From positions 806,001 through 870,000 of the forward strand of contig NZ_CP038228.1 of NCBI RefSeq assembly GCF_006838285.1: DNA of 64,000 bases. Direction: 5' to 3'. Positions 28,821 through 38,047 of this stretch are shown here, piece by piece. The stretch's first letter is position 1, and each line of letters opens with the position of its first letter. Made by a program: the position numbers and the translations under genes. Below the pieces are notes generated by a model. It was given only the letters and a program-made list of their open reading frames with translations. It was not told the DNA's origin and searched no databases. Source of the stretch: Xanthomonas translucens pv. cerealis (lineage in GTDB: Bacteria; Pseudomonadota; Gammaproteobacteria; Xanthomonadales; Xanthomonadaceae).

Positions 28821-30047
28821 ATGATCCACAACGACATCATCATCTTCGGCCTGATCGCCGCCACGCTCGGCGCGGTGTTCTGGACCGCGGCGCGGCCGCG
28901 CGGATTCTGGAAGCGCTTCTACGGCGTGGTGCCGGTGCTGTTGCTGTACTACCTGATTCCCCGCATCTACAACACCGTCGGGCTGATCGACGGGTAGCAC
29001 AACTGCCTGTACGACTCGGTCGCGCGCGACCTGCTGCTGCCGGCGGCGTTGGTGCTGTTGACCCTCACCGTCGACCTGAAAGGCATCCTGCGCCTGGGGC
29101 CGACGCTGGTGGCGATGTACCTGGGCGCGTCCTTCAGCATCATGCTCGGCGCGGTGGTCGCGTTCCAGCTGATGAAATGGCTGCATCCGGCCACGGTGGC
29201 CGGCGATACCTGGGCCGGCATGGCCGCACTGGCCGGCAGCTGGATCGGCGGCGCCAACATGCTGGCGATGCGCGAAGTGTTCGACGTCGATGCCACCACC
29301 TTCGGCCAGTTCGCGGTGGTCGATGTCGGCGCCGGCGACGTGTGGATGGCCTTGCTGATCTTCCTGGCCCCGCGCGCGGCGGCGATCAATGCGCGCAGCG
29401 GCGCCGACACCCGTGGCATCGACGACCTGAAACAGCGCATCGCGCAGTTCCAGGCGCAGCACGGACGCGTCGCCAGCCTGACCGACCTGATGTTGATCGT
29501 CGGCGTCGCGTTCGGTGCGGTCGGCTTGGCGCATGCCATCGCGGCGCCGACCGCGGCCTGGTTCGCAGCCAACGTCGCCTTGGCCAGGCAGTTCAGTCTC
29601 GGCGCGCCGTTCGTATGAGGGGTGGTGCTGTCCGCCACGCTCGGCCTGCTGCTGAGCTTCACCCGCGCACGCACGCTGGAGGGGCCGGCGCCTCGCGCAT
29701 CGGCTCGCTGTTGTTGTATTTCCCGATCGCCTGCATCGGCATGCAGATGGACCTGCTGGCGCTGTTCGGCCGGCCATGGATCTCCCTGCTCGGGCTGATC
29801 TGGCTGTGCGTGCACATCCTGCTGTTGCTGGCGCTGGCCAAGCTGCTGCGGGTGCCGTTCTTCTATCTTCGCGATCGGCTCGCAGAGCAACGTCGGCGGA
29901 CCGGCCTCGGCGCCGGTGGTGGCCGCCGTGTTCCACCCGGCGCTGGCGCCGGTCGGCGTGCTGCTGGGCACGATGGGCTATGCCACCGGCAGCTATCTGG
30001 CTTATCTGGTCGGGATGACCTTGCGCGCGAAGGCAGGAGCGGGGTGA
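28821..30047 (+). pseudogene. DUF819-family membrane protein, broken
   Basis: Read across frames, the region encodes a ~400-aa DUF819 (YjcL-like) permease. It begins MIHNDIIIFGLIAATLGAVF and includes LVLLTLTVDLKGILRLGPTL, GSWIGGANMLAMREVFDVD and LLYFPIACIGMQMDLLALFG. The end is SNVGGPASAPVVAAVFHPAL with a stop at 30047. It carries an in-frame TAG at 28995 (in place of an expected CAG after GLIDG), an in-frame TGA at 29616-29618 and two frameshifts, near 29685 and 29865-29880. Several independent lesions mean long inactivity. Function of the intact family is unknown. Confidence 0.9.
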
Positions 30048-30078
30048 ACACGGGCTCAGCGATGTGCCTGGAGAAGAA

Positions 30079-30146
30079 TGTGGGAGCGACTTCAGTCGCG
30101 ATGGGCGTTATCGGTAAAGCCCGTCGCGACTGAAGTCGCTCCCACA
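30079..30146. repeat. REP-type inverted pair
   Basis: TGTGGGAGCGACTTCAGTCG with CGATGGGC faces GCCCGTCGCGACTGAAGTCG with CTCCCACA, nearly identical to the pair at 20150-20217. It separates two convergent pseudogenes. Confidence 0.9.
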
Positions 30147-30229
30147 GCAAGCACCCTGGTTTCGGTGAAGTGGAACCGGTATGGACCCGAAGGGCGCAGG
30201 CTGGCCGGCCTGCACCATGACAGATGTGC

Positions 30230-31080
30230 CTACTGCTGCAGCGCCACGCGGCGCTGCTGCTCTTCCTGCTGCGGCGCATTCGCCTGCAAACTCTGCGGCT
30301 GCAACTGACCGACGTTGGCCTGCGCCGGTTCGCTGGCCGCTGCCGCGGTCTGCACCTGGCTGCGCAGGTGCGCCGGGTCGTCGGCGCGGCCCTGCACCGC
30401 GAACAGGCGGTCGCCGTCGCGGCTGGGCAGCAGCTGGTCGATGCGCTGCAGCCCGTCGTTGCCCGCGCGCACGGCGGCGCTGGCGGCGGTTTTGAGCAAC
30501 TGCGCATCGTCGTGCAGGCCGAGCCGTCCAGTCGTACCACCTCGTTGTTGAACAGGCGGCTGCCGGTGGGCAGTGCGTGGTCCTGGGTCTGCGCGTGGCT
30601 CTGCGATGCCAGGTCCTGCGCCTTGATCACCGAATCGATGCCGTGCAGGTCCAGGCGATGCTTGAGCATCATCCACGGCAGCAGGCACTGGCCGAACGAC
30701 AGCGGATCCGGGTCCGGTAGCTGGATCAGATGGCCGGCGGCATCGGGCAGCGCACACTTCAGCGGAATGCTGTCTTCCTGCAGATGGGTCAGCAGTTCGT
30801 TCTTGACGTGGTAGCCGCGGATCAGGCCGTCGGCGGTATAGGCCTTGGCCGCCGACGCGTCCAGGCCTTCGCGCTCCAGGGTGCGGTCGTTGATCCCGGC
30901 GGCGTTGTAGGTGACCGCTGGTACGTCGTTGACCATCGCCGAGGCCGCGGCCAGGCCGCCGCCGAGCGAATGCCCCGAGATCATCAGCTCCTGGCCGAAC
31001 GCCTGTTTGGCCTGGCTGCCGAGCTGGATCGCCGCGGCGTACTGCGCGTCGCCAAAGCCCACCGGGAGCGCGGAGTCACC
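30230..31080 (-). pseudogene. Lipase-type T4SS effector with XVIPCD-like tail, truncated and frameshifted
   Basis: The first part has an alpha/beta lipase core, LMISGHSLGGGLAAASAMVN, with the nucleophile Ser in GHSLGGG, then AVTYNAAGINDRTLEREGL. After FNNEVVRLDG the reading frame shifts (near 30510-30540). The remainder continues in another frame as LHDDAQLLKTAASAAVRAGN, RDGDRLFAVQGRADDPAHLR and a Gln-rich end, RRVALQQ. That end resembles the XVIPCD signal by which Xanthomonas type IV bacterial-killing effectors bind VirD4. The N-terminal part is missing at ~31080. I infer a dead phospholipase-type X-Tfe; no immunity gene is evident next to it. Confidence 0.72.
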
Positions 31081-31162
31081 CGATCGCGGCGAAGCGTCCG
31101 GGTCGGCAGGCGGCATACATGCGCAACTTGGCATAATGCGGGTTTACGCCGAGGCCCTTGCG

Positions 31163-31846
31163 ATGACCGCAACCCCTTTCGACCTGCTGATCAGCGACTG
31201 CGACGGCGTACTCGTCGACAGCGAGGTGCTGGCCGACCGGGTCATGTTCGATACGCTGGGCGCCTATGTGCCGCGGGCCGCGCTGGAGGCCTACCTCGCC
31301 GGCAGTTTCGGCCAGACCGCGCGCGCGATCGTGGAGCGGGTGCAGCGGCATTTCGCGGTGGCCTTGCCGCCCGGCCTGTTCGAGCAGATCCAGCGGCGTT
31401 CGGAGGCGTTGATCGCCGCCGAGGTAGAAGCGATCGACGGCGTGCGCGACGCCTTGCTGGCGCTGCCGCTGCCGTTGGCGGTCGCCTCCAACAGCCAGCG
31501 CCACAGCGTGGTGGCGTCGGTGGCGCGCGCCGGCCTGACCGAGCGGGTGAACGGCCACATCTTCAGCGCCGACATGGTGGCGCGGCCGAAGCCGGCGCCG
31601 GACGTGTATCTGCTGGCCGCGCACACGCTGGGCGTGGCGCCGCCGCGGTGCCTGGTGATCGAGGACAGCGCCGCCGGCGCCAGTGCCGCGCTGGCCGCGG
31701 GCATGACCGTGATCGGTTTCACCGGCGCCGCGCATATCCCGCCGGGGCATGCCGAAACGCTGCGCCACCTCGGCGTGGCCGCGGTGATGGCGCATATGCG
31801 GCAGTTGCCGCAGGTCTACGCCGAGCTGGTGCGCGCGGCGGTGTAG
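31163..31846 (+). CDS. HAD-superfamily phosphatase (phosphoglycolate phosphatase/PGMB-like)
   Basis: A 227-aa subclass I HAD hydrolase. Motif I is LLISDCDGVLVDSEVLAD (nucleophile and acid Asp). Motif II is VASNSQRHSV, motif III the Lys in RPKPAPDVYLLAA, and motif IV IEDSAAGASAALAAGM. The helical cap follows motif I. Members act on small phosphate esters such as hexose-6-phosphates; the substrate is not deducible. The start at 31163 was chosen; an in-frame ATG at 31136 overlaps a CATAAT box that looks like the -10 element. It stands alone between pseudogenes. Confidence 0.92.
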   Translation: MTATPFDLLISDCDGVLVDSEVLADRVMFDTLGAYVPRAALEAYLAGSFGQTARAIVERVQRHFAVALPPGLFEQIQRRSEALIAAEVEAIDGVRDALLALPLPLAVASNSQRHSVVASVARAGLTERVNGHIFSADMVARPKPAPDVYLLAAHTLGVAPPRCLVIEDSAAGASAALAAGMTVIGFTGAAHIPPGHAETLRHLGVAAVMAHMRQLPQVYAELVRAAV

Positions 31847-31876
31847 CGATCATCCGCGACAAGCGTCACCGGTAAC

Positions 31877-31904
31877 GCGCGTCGCGACTGAAATCGCTCC
31901 TACA
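31877..31904. repeat. Single REP arm
   Basis: GCGCGTCGCGACTGAAATCG followed by CTCCTACA matches one arm of the REP pairs at 20150 and 30079. It lies between the convergent HAD gene and ybdD. Confidence 0.75.
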
Positions 31905-31968
31905 AAGGCTCTCGTCGGCGCCGAAACTGTGCGCGTCAGCGCTGCCACCCATCCCCGCCCCCGGCCTT

Positions 31969-32193
31969 TCAACAACAGCGAAACCCGCTCTTGCCGCCAT
32001 AACGCGCTTCCTGGCGTTCGCGGAAGAAGGTTTTGTAGTCCATCGGCTGCCGGTCGGGGTGTTTCTCCAGCACGTGGCGCACATAGTTGTCGTAGTCGGG
32101 AATGCCGCAGCACAGCCGCGCGGTCTGCACCAGGCGCCGCCATAGCCGGCGGTGCGCCTGGTAGTGCCCGACCGGAACCAGTTCGGTCGTCAT
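31969..32193 (-). CDS. ybdD: YbdD/YjiX-family small protein downstream of cstA
   Basis: A 74-aa protein with the family core [20 protein letters not shown] followed by [20 protein letters not shown] and the C-terminal GGKSGFRCC. In E. coli the small proteins YbdD and YjiX are encoded directly after the pyruvate transporters CstA and BtsT and are needed for transport. The start overlaps the cstA stop by one base (TGATG), implying coupled translation. Confidence 0.93.
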   Translation of the reverse strand: MTTELVPVGHYQAHRRLWRRLVQTARLCCGIPDYDNYVRHVLEKHPDRQPMDYKTFFRERQEARYGGKSGFRCC

Positions 32194-34265
32194 CACACGT
32201 CCGCCATCTGGTGCGGCTGCAGCGCCACGTACCCGGTTTCCCTGTCGCTGCGCTGCGGGTTGCGGCGCGCGGCGAGGATGGTCCTGACCGCGTAGATCAG
32301 GATCGAGAACACCACGAACAGGAATAGCGCGGTCAACCCGGTGTTGACGTAGGCGTTGGTGACGATCTGCTGCATCTGCGGCACGGTCTTTGCCGGCGCG
32401 GTGAGGGTGCCGCTGGCGATCGCGTCCTGGAACTTGTGCGCCTGCGCCAGGAAACCCTGCGCTGGATTCGGGTCGAAGATCTTGATCAGCCCGGCGTAGG
32501 TGGTGCAGATCAGCAACCACAGCGCCGGCACGATGGTCACCCAGGCGTAGCGGTCGCGCTTCATCTTGAACAGCACCACCGTGCCCAGCATCAGCGCGAT
32601 GCCGGCGAGCATCTGGTTGGAGATGCCGAACAGCGGCCACAGCGTGCGGATGCCGCCGTACGGATCCTTGACCCCGGTGTACAGCAGGTAGCCCCACAGC
32701 GCCACGCAGCCGCCGGTGGCGATGATGTTGGCGCTCCACGATTCGGTCCGCTTCAGCGCCGGCACGAAGTTGCCGAGCAGGTCCTGCAGCATGAAGCGCC
32801 CGGCGCGGGTGCCGGCATCGACCGCGGTGAGGATGAACAGCGCCTCGAACAGGATCGCGAAGTGGTACCAGAACGCCATCATGTTCTCGCCTGGCAACAG
32901 CTGGTGCAGGATCTGCGCGATGCCCACCGCCAGGGTCGGCGCGCCGCCGGCGCGGGCCAGGATGGTGGTCTCGCCGATGTCGCGGGCGGTGGCCTCAAGC
33001 ACCTCGGGGGTGATCGCGAAGCCCCATTCGCTGACCTTGGCCGCGACCGCGACCACGTCGCTGCCGACCATCGACGCCGGCGCGTTCATCGCGAAATACA
33101 CGCCCGGCTCGATGATCGAGGCGGCGACCAGCGCCATCACCGCGACGAACGACTCCATCAGCATGCCGCCGTAGCCGATGTAGCGCATATGGCCTTCGTT
33201 GGCGAGCAGCTTGGGCGTGGTGCCGGAGGCGATCAGCGCATGGAAGCCGGACACCGCGCCGCAGGCGATGGTGATGAACAGGAACGGGAAGATGCCGCCG
33301 GTCCACACCGGGCCCATGCCGTTGTGCGCGTACCGGGTCAGCGCCGGCATCTTCAGGTCGGGCATGACCACCAGGATGCCGATGGCCAGGGCGATGATGG
33401 TGCCGATCTTGAGGAAGGTGGACAGGTAGTCGCGCGGCGCCAGCAGCAGCCACACCGGCAGCACCGAGGCGACGAAGCCGTAGCCGATCAGCATCCAGGT
33501 GATCTGCACGTCGGTGAAAGTGAAGGCCGGGCCCCAGGTCGGATCGGCGGCGACCTTGCCGCCGAACCAGATCGCGGCCAGCAGCAGGATCAGCCCGACC
33601 ACCGAGATCTCGCCGATCTTGCCGGGGCGGATGTAGCGCATGTACACGCCCATCATGATCGCGATCGGCATCGTCGCGATCACCGTGAACATGCCCCACG
33701 GACTCTCCGCCAGCGCCTTGACCACCACCATCGCCAGCACCGCCAGGATGATGATCATGATCAGGAACGCGCCGAACAGGGCGATGGTGCCGGGGATCTG
33801 GCCCATCTCCTCGCGCACCAGGTCGCCGAGCGAGCGGCCGTTGCGGCGGCTGGACAAGAACAGCACCACGAAGTCCTGCACCGCGCCGGCGAACACCACG
33901 CCGACCACCAGCCACAGGAGCCCGGGCAGGTAGCCCATCTGCGCGGCGAGCACCGGCCCGACCAGCGGCCCGGCGCCGGCGATGGCGGCGAAGTGGTGGC
34001 CGAACAGCACGTGCTTGTTGGTCGGCACGTAATCCAGGCCGTCGTTGTTGAGCACCGCGGGCGTGGCCCGGGTGGGGTCCAGCTGCATCACCTTGGTGGC
34101 GATGAACAGGCTGTAGAAGCGATACGCGATCAGGTAGATCGAGACCGCGGCGACCACGATCCACAACGCGTTGATGTGTTCGCCGCGGCGCAGGGCGACG
34201 GTGCCCAGGCACAACGCCGCCAGCACTGCGAGCGCGGCCCAGGCCAGTTTGGAAACTCCTTTCAT
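32193..34265 (-). CDS. cstA: Pyruvate/peptide transporter CstA
   Basis: A 690-aa inner-membrane protein with about 16-18 transmembrane segments. Diagnostic CstA stretches are [40 protein letters not shown] and [24 protein letters not shown] ([18 protein letters not shown]). [20 protein letters not shown] also fits. It imports pyruvate (and was earlier linked to peptide uptake) during carbon starvation. The start at 34265 (MKGVSKLAW) is preferred over an ATG 30 bp upstream. A degraded partial copy of this gene lies at 37566-37840. Confidence 0.95.
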   Translation of the reverse strand: MKGVSKLAWAALAVLAALCLGTVALRRGEHINALWIVVAAVSIYLIAYRFYSLFIATKVMQLDPTRATPAVLNNDGLDYVPTNKHVLFGHHFAAIAGAGPLVGPVLAAQMGYLPGLLWLVVGVVFAGAVQDFVVLFLSSRRNGRSLGDLVREEMGQIPGTIALFGAFLIMIIILAVLAMVVVKALAESPWGMFTVIATMPIAIMMGVYMRYIRPGKIGEISVVGLILLLAAIWFGGKVAADPTWGPAFTFTDVQITWMLIGYGFVASVLPVWLLLAPRDYLSTFLKIGTIIALAIGILVVMPDLKMPALTRYAHNGMGPVWTGGIFPFLFITIACGAVSGFHALIASGTTPKLLANEGHMRYIGYGGMLMESFVAVMALVAASIIEPGVYFAMNAPASMVGSDVVAVAAKVSEWGFAITPEVLEATARDIGETTILARAGGAPTLAVGIAQILHQLLPGENMMAFWYHFAILFEALFILTAVDAGTRAGRFMLQDLLGNFVPALKRTESWSANIIATGGCVALWGYLLYTGVKDPYGGIRTLWPLFGISNQMLAGIALMLGTVVLFKMKRDRYAWVTIVPALWLLICTTYAGLIKIFDPNPAQGFLAQAHKFQDAIASGTLTAPAKTVPQMQQIVTNAYVNTGLTALFLFVVFSILIYAVRTILAARRNPQRSDRETGYVALQPHQMADV

Positions 34266-34372
34266 GCAGATCGCTCCCCCACGAGATTCCCGCAAGGGTC
34301 GCCCCGATGGCCTGGGGGGTCAATGCCGGGGCAGGTAATGGCCCTAGTCCTTTGGTCGTAGTCTGCGGCGCT

Positions 34373-34637
34373 GGGCGATGGCATCGGGCGTTGCGACGCT
34401 GGGCGAGGGCGCGCGCTGCCGGTGCAGCTCCTGGCCGTGTCCGGCGGCGGCCAGGGGCTGCACCGGCAGGCCGGCGATGCGGGCGCACGGCCGATGCTGG
34501 TCGCCGGCCGCCCGCTGCGCGAGCCGGTGGCGCGGCACGCGTTCGTGGTGAACACCCGTGAGGCGCTGGTGCAGGCCTTCGTCGATTTCCGGGAAGGGCG
34601 GTTGCAGCGGCTTGGGGTGTCGATCGACACGCCATGA
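34373..34637 (+). pseudogene. Fragment resembling a pirin C-terminal domain
   Basis: The end of this open stretch, ARPMLVAGRPLREPVARHAF with VVNTREALVQAFVDFREGRL, fits the Pirin_C signature (LLLAGEPLxEPV...FVMNTREEIxQAFxDYxxGR). Only ~75 codons remain, there is no start context and the N-terminal cupin is absent. It sits between cstA and a REP cluster. The family assignment is by pattern and moderately secure. Confidence 0.6.
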
Positions 34638-34639
34638 AA

Positions 34640-34834
34640 CCTGTGGAGCTGCTTCAGCCGCGACAACTCCCGAAGCCTGAGGGTGCGCCGCTGCGCTCGT
34701 CGCGACTGACGTCGCTCCTACCGGCGCCGCGGAGTTGCGAGGCATCTTGTGGGAGGGACTTCAGTCCCGACTGCATGCCGGTTCGGAACATTCACCACTC
34801 CGCTCGTCGCGGCTGAAGACAGTTGCTACTACAA
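34640..34834. repeat. Cluster of four REP arms
   Basis: Degenerate REP arms occur at 34640-34672 (CTGTGGAGCTGCTTCAGCCG), 34695-34722 (CGTCGCGACTGACGTCGCTC), 34748-34771 (TGTGGGAGGGACTTCAGTCC) and 34802-34834 (GTCGCGGCTGAAGACAGTTG). They share the GGAGCG...CAGTCGCGAC core but differ in detail. They fill the spacer before the next gene. Confidence 0.8.
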
Positions 34835-34849
34835 AGGCTGTTGCCTGCC

Positions 34850-35320
34850 TCAGCGATCCAGCGCCACGCTGGTCGGGCGCATATCCAGGCCCTGCACCAG
34901 CGACTGCAGCGATTGCAGTTCCTGCACATCGCCGGCGTCGATCCACACCTGCGCGTAGTGGTGCTTGCTCAGCTCGACCACGGTCACCCGGCGCGAGGCC
35001 AGGCCCGGTGCGTTCACGCCGCCCAGATCGGGCCGGTACCAGTGCATGCTCTCGCCGGCGATGCTGCCTTTCTCTTCGCGCAGGTTGCGCGCCAGCGGGA
35101 TGTTCGGGTCGCGCGAGGTCAGCATCATGCCCAGCACCTGGCGGCCGTCGGCGGCCGTCGCGCGGCACACGATGAAGCCCTTGTCGCTGCGCTCGCTCCA
35201 CTGCAGATTGGACTGCGGCGGCAGTTGCGGGCAGTTCTGCGCCTGCTGCGCCATGGCCGTGGCCGCCGCCAGCACGGCAGGCAGGAGCGACAGGCCGGTG
35301 AGCCAGTGTGCAACCTTCAT
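34850..35320 (-). CDS. Hypothetical periplasmic protein
   Basis: A 156-aa protein with signal peptide (WLTGLSLLPAVLAAATAMAQ). The mature protein has two Cys (QNCPQLPPQSNLQW and GFIVCRATAADG), probably a disulfide, then FASRRVTVVELSKHHYAQVW-like strands (VTVVELSKHHYAQVWID) and a helix DVQELQSLQSLVQGLD. I do not recognise the family. The layout, a small soluble periplasmic protein with one disulfide, resembles immunity or lipid-binding proteins. The start at 35320 was chosen for the signal peptide. Confidence 0.65.
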   Translation of the reverse strand: MKVAHWLTGLSLLPAVLAAATAMAQQAQNCPQLPPQSNLQWSERSDKGFIVCRATAADGRQVLGMMLTSRDPNIPLARNLREEKGSIAGESMHWYRPDLGGVNAPGLASRRVTVVELSKHHYAQVWIDAGDVQELQSLQSLVQGLDMRPTSVALDR

Positions 35321-35625
35321 TCGCGATATCCCAATGCGCGCCGCCGCAATGCGGCGGCAGCGATCTTCAGCGCACGCCGACGCCGGCCGGCACGTCACCC
35401 TCAGTCCGTTGCGGGATCCGCGTGCAGTGCATGCCTTTACGCAGTGCGTGTCCCAGTGTGCGGCTGCAGTTACCCGGCCGCTGTTCGAACCATAGCCCAG
35501 CTGGCGACACTTGACAATTGGGATGCAGCTTGAACTGCGGCCGATCCGGCGTTAGAACAGCAGGCGTTTGACTGGATGCGGAGCAGGCCACGGCCGCGTC
35601 GCCAGCGGCATCGCGCCGGTAGGCG

Positions 35626-36214
35626 CTATTTGCCCGACTCTGGCAGCGCGATGAAATCCTGGGCGTCGCCGGGGATCAGCCCGAAGCGGCCTTCGCGCCA
35701 GTCCCGCTTGGCCTGTTCGTTGCGATCGGTGGAGCTGGACACGAAGTTCCGCCACAGATGGCGCGGCCCGTCCAGCGGCTCGCCGCCCGTCAGCATCGCC
35801 TTCAGCGCGGTCTTGGCGCGCAGCCGGCCGCGCGCGGGGATGTCCGCACCGTCCAGTTGCGCCTCGCCTTCCAGCACGTACAGCGAGCGCTGCATGTGGC
35901 CCAGTGTCCAGGTCGATCTTCGCGTCCGCGTCCAGGTCCAGCGCCACGTTCAGCGTGTCGGCGAACACCGTGACAGGCGATTCCTCGCCGTAGGCGCGGC
36001 CGGCGAGCACCCGCAGCCCACACCCCGGCGCGGCGCTGCTGCGGCAGGCTGGCGGCTGCGTGGTGGTAGAACGCCGGCGCGGTTTCCTCGGCCGACTTCG
36101 GCAGCGCCACCCAGGTCTGCATGCCATGCAGCGGATGCCGCTGCGTGCGCAGCGGCGCGGGCATGCGCTCGGCATGGGCGATGTCGTGGACGCGGGGGCG
36201 ATCAGGGTGGGCAT
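35626..36214 (-). pseudogene. Pirin-family protein, broken by frameshifts
   Basis: Three frames together give a pirin C-terminal half: PLHGMQTWVALPKSAEETAP, then LAGRAYGEESPVTVFADTLN, then MQRSLYVLEGEAQLDGADIP with GPRHLWRNFVSSSTDRNEQA and PGDAQDFIALPESGK. Shifts lie near 36040 and 35905-35915. The N-terminal cupin half is lacking upstream of ~36214. Intact pirins are cupin dioxygenases or redox-sensing proteins. A second pirin-like fragment lies at 34373-34637. Confidence 0.82.
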
Positions 36215-36595
36215 GGCAGCGTTCGCGTAGACAAGGAAACGAAAGTGAAGCGTCGCATGGGCGGCGGATGCTATCGGTCGCGATCGCAATACGGGCTGTC
36301 CTGGGCGCGCGCTGGCGCTGACGCGGCCATGTGCCGTGCCGATACGCGCTGGTGCATGCGGACGTTCGACCGCGGCACCTGTAAGGCGATGCCCAATCAC
36401 AATGCGACTCCGGAAAAATTCCACAGTGCGTTCTTGCATAATATTTTTCGCATTCGAAATGGATGTTTGCGCCCGTGGTGTATGAATATGGTCCTCCGCG
36501 CGTGGTCCGAGTCGCCATGCGTGACCGGCGCTTAGTGGCTCTTCATTCCCACCTCCCGCCATTTCACCTGCTTTCCTCGGAGTGGAACAACGATA
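36215..36595. other. Spacer of lower GC without a recognised gene
   Basis: No protein family is recognisable on either strand. The base composition drops here (for example around 36410-36490). TATGAATAT at 36481-36489 recurs at 37938-37946, in both cases 110-115 bp before the start of a paralogous small secreted-protein gene, so this is likely the leader of the gene at 36596. Confidence 0.45.
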
Positions 36596-36823
36596 ATGGC
36601 AATTTCTTCGAACTTCAGCAGATTGCACAACGTCGCGCTGCGCGCGGCGATCGCGCTAGCGGCTGAGCTTCGCACGCGAGTGCAACCAGGCGCAGCGCTA
36701 CAGAAAGACGGATTGTCTCGCGACCAAGCATGTCCCGGTCATGCGCGGTCCAGTTGCAAGCGCTATATCGCCAATATGACGATGTATGAGCTAATGGAAT
36801 GCCCGTCTGCCGAAATCGCATAG
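36596..36823 (+). pseudogene. Degenerate first copy of the small secreted protein family
   Basis: The first ~21 residues (MAISSNFSRLHNVALRAAIA) and the preceding ~30 bp match the gene at 38048 (MAMSLNFRRFHSAVVVMAAF). The similarity then stops: no AMSxxxCxPGTG motif follows and the composition changes. It appears to be a 5' remnant of a third copy. Confidence 0.5.
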
Positions 36824-36973
36824 CGCGGCATGCTGCACTTTTCGTCTGCAATTTTATGATCTTTTAATGGTGCGATAGGAGAGAGTCTGGAGATAATTGT
36901 TCAAGTTGCGCATATCCATATATCTGATGTTGGCTTTTTCTGCATCCTCCTTTAATTCGATTGAGGTGTCATC

Positions 36974-37348
36974 ATGCTGCGTTTTTCCAAATTCGATATT
37001 ATCCGCAAGGCCGCGCTGCCGATTATCGCTGTGTCTGCAGTGCTCTCCGCCGGATCGGCGGCGGCTGCGGAAACTGCTAAAACTAGGTTTGAGATCGAAA
37101 GTCATGTTGGGAAGGCTAAGGCGCTCATGCTTTCCGGTAGCGGGTCGGGTGTCGGCTGCTATGAACTCGGTCATGGCATAGTTACTCCGGACGATCCGCT
37201 GATGTTTGGGGTGGTTTATACGGCTATCGCCATGTCTGATCCCCACTGCAGGCCCGGAACCGGAATGGCTGGTTTTCACTTGGATTTCCAGCCCAGCGCA
37301 TCTGACATCACTATCGTGATCTACAGCAGCGGCATCACCATCATGTGA
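36974..37348 (+). CDS. Small secreted protein, new family, copy A
   Basis: A 124-aa protein with signal peptide (AALPIIAVSAVLSAGSAAAA). The ~90-aa mature part has Cys at 62 and 92 and the block VYTAIAMSDPHCRPGTGMAG (residues 81-100), followed by beta-like segments ending ITIVIYSSGITIM. Copy B at 38048 has IYTFVAMSTSNCAPGTGLAG at exactly the same residue numbers. I know of no named family with this motif. Two Cys at fixed places suggest a disulfide and a periplasmic or extracellular site. GC is below the local average. Function unknown; secretion and paralogy are the supported facts. Confidence 0.7.
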   Translation: MLRFSKFDIIRKAALPIIAVSAVLSAGSAAAAETAKTRFEIESHVGKAKALMLSGSGSGVGCYELGHGIVTPDDPLMFGVVYTAIAMSDPHCRPGTGMAGFHLDFQPSASDITIVIYSSGITIM

Positions 37349-37384
37349 GGGTAGCGTCGACAGCGCTCACCACATGGTCTAACG

Positions 37385-37406
37385 GCAGCGAGGCCTGCCT
37401 CGCTGC
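37385..37406. repeat. Perfect 10-bp palindromic hairpin
   Basis: GCAGCGAGGC and GCCTCGCTGC are exact complements around CT. It lies 37 bp after the stop of copy A and may end its transcript, although no T run follows. Confidence 0.55.
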
Positions 37407-37565
37407 ACCGCGCCGCGGCGCGGGGGTACTGCGTTGTGCGACGGCGCGGTCACTGCTCCGCCCCGTGCGAACCCGATCGCAATCAAGCTCTAGGGGCGAG
37501 ACGATGGCCGAGTAAGGCGCGGCATAGCAACGGTCGGGTATAGCTGGCCTCGTTTGCCGCAACAG

Positions 37566-37840
37566 TCCGAACACCGCGCCGCAGGCGAGGATAATGAACA
37601 GAAACGGGAAGATGCCGCCGGTCCATACAGGCCCCATGCCGTTGTGCGCGGACTGGGTCAGCGCCGGCATCTTCGGGTCAGGCATGACCAGCAGGATGCC
37701 GATCGCCAGGGCGATGACGGTGCCGATCTTAAGGAAGGTGGACAGAGTAGTCCCGTGGTGCCAGCAGCAGCCACACCGGCAGCACCGAGGCGACGAAGCC
37801 GTAGCCCGATCAGCATTTTGGTCGGCACGTAATCTAGGGG
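37566..37840 (-). pseudogene. Partial, rearranged copy of cstA
   Basis: The sequence follows cstA (33248-33495) almost base for base, for example GAACGGGAAGATGCCGCCGG and GCCGATCTTAAGGAAGGTGG, with scattered substitutions and frameshifts. It then jumps to TTGGTCGGCACGTAATCTAG, which corresponds to cstA 34018-34037, skipping ~520 bp. It has no start or stop of its own. It marks a duplication, deletion and decay event between the two secreted-protein copies. Confidence 0.9.
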
Positions 37841-37862
37841 CCGATCGTGATGCGACTCAGGG

Positions 37863-37907
37863 GGAAATCGCATAGTGTGAAACTGCGCCATTGTTGTCTG
37901 CGATTTT
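37863..37907. repeat. Second copy of a leader block found at 36812-36856
   Basis: GGAAATCGCATAG...ACTGC...GTCTGCGATTTT here resembles CGAAATCGCATAG...GCTGCAC...GTCTGCAATTTT at 36812-36856. Each copy stands 160-185 bp upstream of a secreted-protein gene (36974 and 38048), showing that gene and leader were duplicated together. Confidence 0.6.
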
Positions 37908-38047
37908 GCGCGTTCCGCCCAGATTTTCCGCTAGGGGTATGAATATAATTATTGATGACGCGTCGTGGAGCAGGGTTGCCATTGAATGGCCGGCGCGGCG
38001 TATCTTCATCATCTCTGCATTCTTATTTCTCCCCGAGGAACGTCACC

